From Sinonovacula constricta (lineage: Eukaryota; Mollusca; Bivalvia; Cardiida; Solecurtidae): 64,000 nucleotides of DNA. The position numbers and the translations under genes were made by a program. This document shows, in pieces, positions 61,461 through 64,000 of the stretch (positions are counted from its first letter, which is position 1; each line of letters begins with the position of its first letter). The notes beneath the pieces are model-generated. The model was given only the letters and a program-made list of their open reading frames with translations. It was not told where the DNA came from and ran no database searches. The DNA lies in the NCBI GenBank assembly GCA_007844125.1, contig CM017555.1:25631498-25695497 (forward strand), in the 5' to 3' direction.

Positions 61461-62032
61461 TTATCTAATTTTGACACATTTACAATTTCTATGAATGTAT
61501 GAATGTCATTGTTTAGTTGTAGTTAGATTGTTTATAGTTCTGGTAAATATCATATGGCTTTATTATAATGTACACCGTTACCACCTTTGTACGTATTAAA
61601 TGTTTTAAACCACGCCATACACAGTATTTTCAATTTTTTAGTTTCTAAAACACAATGTTGTTAAGATTTTTGTTAATCATGAACCGTGCAATACGAGTTA
61701 TATAACGTGCATCAAGTAACTTAAACATCTTACTCGCAAAGTGAATCGCAGGCATTATGTACACACACCTTAAATTTAGTCCTTGAGATTCAAAAGGATC
61801 TTTATGTTAGAAAAACAACACGAAATGATTTAAGTATTCTTTAAACAAGGACGCTTATGGACGTTTATAGTAAGGCGGTTAATTTACAAAGTTGTTGAAA
61901 CAAATCCCCAAGAATCATATTTTGTAGATTATATTTGGTTAAATCGACGTAAATGACTTATATTTGATTATCTAAAATGTTACAGAAAATATTAAGATAC
62001 AAAAATGTTGAACATAAAATATGTGTTCTTAC

Positions 62033-62059
62033 TTGTAGTAGTAGGAGGAGGAGTAGTGG
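62033..62059 (-). CDS. Gene A Thr/Pro mini-exon, duplicate (27 nt)
   Basis: TTTTCTTCCAG | CC then TTPPPTTT plus one base | GTAAGA. Phase 1-1. It is longer than the 60985 copy by three codons, consistent with triplet expansion. Confidence 0.55.
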
Positions 62060-62868
62060 CTGGAAGAAAAAGTAGAAAACATAATTTAATATTAGGGATT
62101 TAATAACATACTGAATTGAAGGAAAATGACATTTATGCACAAATAATGCCAAGTGTTATATCTATCAAGCACAACAGGTAAAAGCTTAAAATTCCTAGCT
62201 TCCTAATCTGTTTTCAATCTATCCATCGATCCGTTCATTAAACTAGATCCGAAAAACTGTATATTTTCTCAAAAAATAGTCTTTACTTGTAATTAAAAAG
62301 ATTAACCAAAAGAAGAAAAACGTCATTCGTTGAATTGACAAATCACAGTAAAGTTGCGATTCATAGCTGAAGCCAGATGTAGCACAATCACTAACATTTC
62401 TAAACTATTTACGTCTTGGTCAATAGACGAGCCTTTAAAAGTCTTAAACAAGAGTCGAGCGTAAAAATGTTCATTGTTCTGCAATTGGTAAATGATTTGC
62501 CTGGTTTGTTTGTTTAGGATTGTTTTCTTAATTTCGATTTTATCGTTCTTGCTTTTTTTTTTAAAATGATATATTTTAATTTGAAATGTGCTCTGCAGTT
62601 TTATCCTATGACATCATCAACTTGCCTAGATGTTTTATTTCAAAGTATTATCTTCTTATAAACTGTTTAGGCACCAAGGTTTTATCTCCTTTTGTCTCCT
62701 TTATATATTGTACCTATGTTGATTTATTATTAAAACAATACTAGTATTTTCTATCCTGTTTGATTTGATGAAGGGTATTTCTATCAGTTATGGCATTTTC
62801 GATGTTTGTAAACAGGTTAAAGCACAACTGTATGTCTTTTTGCCAAATGACAGTTCCACGGCAGTAAC

Positions 62869-62873
62869 TCTCT

Positions 62874-62911
<38 letters not shown>

Positions 62912-62941
62912 CCGCGCGCGTGGGTGTGTATGTGTGTGTGT
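62869..62941. repeat. CT/GT microsatellite
   Basis: Short CT run then TG repeats broken by CCCGCGCGCG. It is at the same place in the duplicated unit as the one at 61371. Confidence 0.95.
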
Positions 62942-63014
62942 TTGATATCTGAGTTTGACATTGTTTATCGGTTGTTCGATTGTTTATAGTTTTGGTAAAT
63001 ATCATAGGGTTTTA

Positions 63015-64000
63015 TTCTCATTTTCCTATTTCTAAAAATGGCCACCTCACAAGATATCGATCACCCAAATGGTTTCGTTTACTGGTAGTTTTAAGACCCA
63101 TGCTCTTAGAATGCTGTCATGTGTCGATTAATCCCGTCAATATTTTAGCTTATTAGCCACTTAATAACACCTTCTTGCAAGAAAAAAAAAATTTTTTTGT
63201 TTAAATGTAGTGACTTTTTCACATGTTGTTAGGTGCCAAAGGTAGTTTTGCTTTTGATGAATTCATCGGGCGAATTTTTAGTTTGGCTCATCAGCCGAGT
63301 ATAACATTGTAAATATGCGCGTAATTACTGGTTATATCATTAACAGCTTCCAATACTAGATACCCTCGAATACGCTCAAAACATTAATCAGCGAAAAGAG
63401 GTAAGCCAGTTCGTTCTTCATGATGCCTTATCAACATTCAAAATCATCACCTGTTGATCATTAACCAATCTGATGTTAACCCTCTAAGCTAGCGTTTTCT
63501 TTTTCAATCTATGCGCTTACCATCCATAAGAAGCTATCACTATCAGACCTGCACAATAACGTTGTATAACGTGGAATTCCCAATACGGCGAAACTGATAA
63601 TCAGGACATACGCAGAGCCTTCTTGAAGTTCTCTAGTCTAATCAAGTATCTTCAGTTTGTTGAAATTTGTGGATCTTTCATTGTGGATTTTGTCAAAGTC
63701 TTATTATAGTGAATCATTTTATATAGATTTCCAGTTATGTATTTTATTATAACTTGTCAGTGGAATGCGACATGTATCCAGCTTACAAAACAATGATCCT
63801 ATATCTAATAGCCAGACATAGAGTCTAACACTTAGAGATTTTACTCATTTACTCTGTGAGTATCACCTCACTAACATGTCCGCTTGTGTGTTGTGACATT
63901 TTGAATACAGACACATTTTATATTATACATAATAAGGAATGGGCTTTTAAGATACATGCTTAAAATTGTATACACGATGATAAAAATGATCGCAATGTTA
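63015..64000. other. Nothing recognised to window end
   Basis: AT-rich sequence with no ORF, exon or repeat that I can support. More exons of gene A are expected beyond the window edge. Confidence 0.5.

Larger units (their letters stand above)
59990..61560. repeat. Diverged tandem duplication, left copy
   Basis: AAACACAATGTTGCTAAGATTTTTG near 60073 matches AAACACAATGTTGTTAAGATTTTTG near 61650. TTGTAGATTATATCTTG near 60876 matches TTGTAGATTATATTTGG near 61923. The copy includes a mini-exon and a CT/GT microsatellite. Confidence 0.8.
61575..63010. repeat. Diverged tandem duplication, right copy
   Basis: It is the counterpart of 59990-61560, with the same order of landmarks: mini-exon, AAATGATATATTTTAATTTG near 62563 and a CT/GT microsatellite. 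Confidence 0.8.

Overview
This is an AT-rich eukaryotic window with long introns, short exons, microsatellites, satellites and decayed transposons. Phase 1-1 EGF and cadherin exons, a tRNA-derived SINE and a mariner element point to an invertebrate animal. A bivalve mollusc is my best guess, but that is inference. I see no operons of bacterial type and no rRNA gene.

Layout. (1) 1 to about 18.9 kb is a higher-order satellite built from 1.29 kb, 1.38 kb and 1.68-1.75 kb units, made in turn of about 0.32 kb sub-repeats. Very similar 2.585 kb dimers and a 7.4 kb super-duplication suggest recent expansion. (2) 19.0-20.3 kb holds the degenerate edge of the array, with another tandem duplication and one orphan unit piece. 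(3) 20.6-23.1 kb is AT-rich with nothing recognisable. (4) 23.2-30.9 kb is a visibly GC-richer block. It is the decayed remains of a Polinton/Maverick-like or virus-like integrated element. On the + strand it has the C-terminal part of a family B DNA polymerase running through a Cys cluster into an SF1 helicase. On the - strand it has a retroviral-type integrase, four small proteins (two or three of them membrane proteins) and a capsid-like gene. On the + strand again it has four consecutive broken genes: a beta-rich structural protein, a fiber-like protein, a membrane/coiled-coil protein and a small TM protein. GATCGGG hairpins lie at its right end. Every multi-kilobase part of it carries stops or frameshifts.

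(5) 34.6-62.1 kb carries, on the - strand, exons of at least two neighbouring genes for type I membrane proteins. Gene B runs from about 56.8 to 34.6 kb: cadherin exon, four intact EGF exons, Ser/Thr-rich linker, 89-nt transmembrane exon and a short tail with a stop. Gene A runs from about 62.1 to 57.7 kb: two Thr/Pro mini-exons, an 89-nt transmembrane exon and a short tail with a stop. Parts of both genes have been tandemly duplicated: a 1.67 kb unit with EGF exons, and about 1.5 kb units with the mini-exons. (6) Scattered in and around these genes are a 27-bp minisatellite, a SINE with an 11-bp target-site duplication, an internally deleted mariner, large GA/GT/CA microsatellites and a 28-G run.

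Many exon calls rest on reading frame, cysteine spacing and splice consensus seen by eye. First exons, signal peptides and full gene limits were not found.
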